The position numbers and the translations under genes are program-made. From Lachnospiraceae bacterium UBA4260 (GTDB lineage Bacteria > Bacillota > Clostridia > Lachnospirales > Lachnospiraceae), in the NCBI GenBank assembly GCA_002395235.1, contig DGWK01000032.1, forward strand, positions 1 through 49,596: 49,596 bases of DNA, read 5' to 3'. The notes beneath the pieces are model-generated. The model searched no databases. It was not told the origin of the DNA and worked only from the letters and a program-made list of their open reading frames with translations. Numbering within the stretch: position 1 is the first letter of the stretch; every line of letters starts with the position of its first letter. This document shows positions 49,175 to 49,596 of this stretch, piece by piece.

Positions 49175-49596
49175 ATGAATGAAAACAAGAACATGAGCAC
49201 AGTCCCGCAGAAAGATTTCGAATTTTCACAGGAAGTAATCCGCAAACTGACCGACTATTTCTCCGAAAGAGTAGTGGGCCAGACGGGTCTCAGGAATTCC
49301 CTGATCACCTCCATCGTGGCGGACGGCCACATCCTGATCGAGTCCGTCCCCGGCCTGGCCAAGACGACCGCCGCCAAGGCCATCTCCGACGCCCTCAACG
49401 GCAAGTTCTCCAGGATCCAGTGCACGCCGGACCTTCTGCCCAGCGACATCATCGGCACGCAGATCTACCACCAGGAGACCGGCAAGTTCGAGACCATCTT
49501 CGGCCCCGTTTTCGCAAATTTCGTCCTTCTTGACGAAGTAAACCGCTCGAGCGCCAAGACCCAGAGCGCCATGCTCGAGGCCATGCAGGAGCGCCA
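49175..49596 (+). CDS. MoxR family AAA+ ATPase, N-terminal part, cut by window edge
   Basis: The frame from the ATG at 49175 (AAAGGATGAGAGG before it) stays open to the edge, 140 codons. Walker A is ESVPGLAKTTAAKA, then IQCTPDLLPSDIIGT, and Walker B FVLLDEVNRSSAKTQSAMLEAMQE, exactly as in MoxR proteins, which act as chaperone-like ATPases with VWA-domain partners. Those partners would lie to the right of the window. Promoter not clear. Confidence 0.95.
   Translation, partial: MNENKNMSTVPQKDFEFSQEVIRKLTDYFSERVVGQTGLRNSLITSIVADGHILIESVPGLAKTTAAKAISDALNGKFSRIQCTPDLLPSDIIGTQIYHQETGKFETIFGPVFANFVLLDEVNRSSAKTQSAMLEAMQER

Overview
The window looks like a chromosomal segment of an anaerobic, fairly GC-rich member of the Bacillota (Clostridia/Eubacteriales). 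The support is strong AGGAGG-type ribosome binding sites, GTG/TTG starts, low-GC promoter and terminator signals, a TPP riboswitch of clostridial type, rubredoxin/rubrerythrin oxygen defence, and an oxygen-sensitive 2-hydroxyacyl-CoA dehydratase operon of the Fld/Had type used in Stickland amino-acid fermentation. The genus cannot be fixed from sequence alone. No rRNA, tRNA, CRISPR array or prophage was seen.

Layout. 1-616: N-terminal part of a type I restriction methylase (hsdM), cut by the window edge and diverging just where the SAM motif should begin. 1155-3775: vitamin and queuosine salvage, with queT (+) and a TPP-riboswitch/thiT/tenA unit (-) that carries a 31-codon ORF overlapping the thiT start. 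3817-9491: a tight five-gene minus-strand operon, encoding a radical SAM/SPASM enzyme, a small protein ending in 16 asparagines, a zinc-ribbon membrane protein, a leucine-rich-repeat membrane protein and a two-TM protein. I recognise no described system here, and it is the best candidate for something new. 9755-17762: rubrerythrin, thrS, a zinc-dependent phospholipase C-like protein, a lipoprotein/SH3 pair, a polar amino acid ABC importer and a cupin. 17804-24913: CorA, a three-gene GlpA-like/FAD-NAD/DUF1667 redox module, a MATE pump, and a membrane-anchored MerR regulator with its own operator, joined to a YbjQ protein. 25018-27024: small lipoprotein, CinA-type amidase, one-TM protein and a DUF6508-like protein.

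27296-38160 is a catabolic island. LysR is divergent from CoA-transferase, activator, dehydratase subunits B and C, acyl-CoA ligase, acyl-CoA dehydrogenase, a YkvI-like carrier and a YczE-like membrane protein. Together they would take up or export a 2-hydroxy or aryl/branched acid, activate it to CoA, dehydrate it and reduce the enoyl-CoA as an electron sink. Most intercistronic gaps contain a strong hairpin.

38237-49596 is an accessory region of unrelated single genes (YhfC, nitrilase-family hydrolase, MBL hydrolase, MATE, GNAT, HD phosphohydrolase, PQQ-type propeller, acyltransferase, MoxR start). They are separated almost everywhere by clusters of a short repeat with core ACCCCAGAGGTC. 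A REP-associated tyrosine transposase (RAYT) sits inside, flanked by oppositely oriented clusters of that repeat.

Two intergenic repeat families divide the window. Family A is a 29-bp imperfect palindrome with ends TGTGTCA/TGACACA, 14 complete copies, all between 1.7 and 25 kb. Family B has the ACCCCAGAGGTC core, several dozen copies, all between 27 and 49.1 kb. In places they supply the last codons and stop of a neighbouring gene or lie on its ribosome binding site. All hairpin, promoter and family calls were made by eye, without alignment or folding software.
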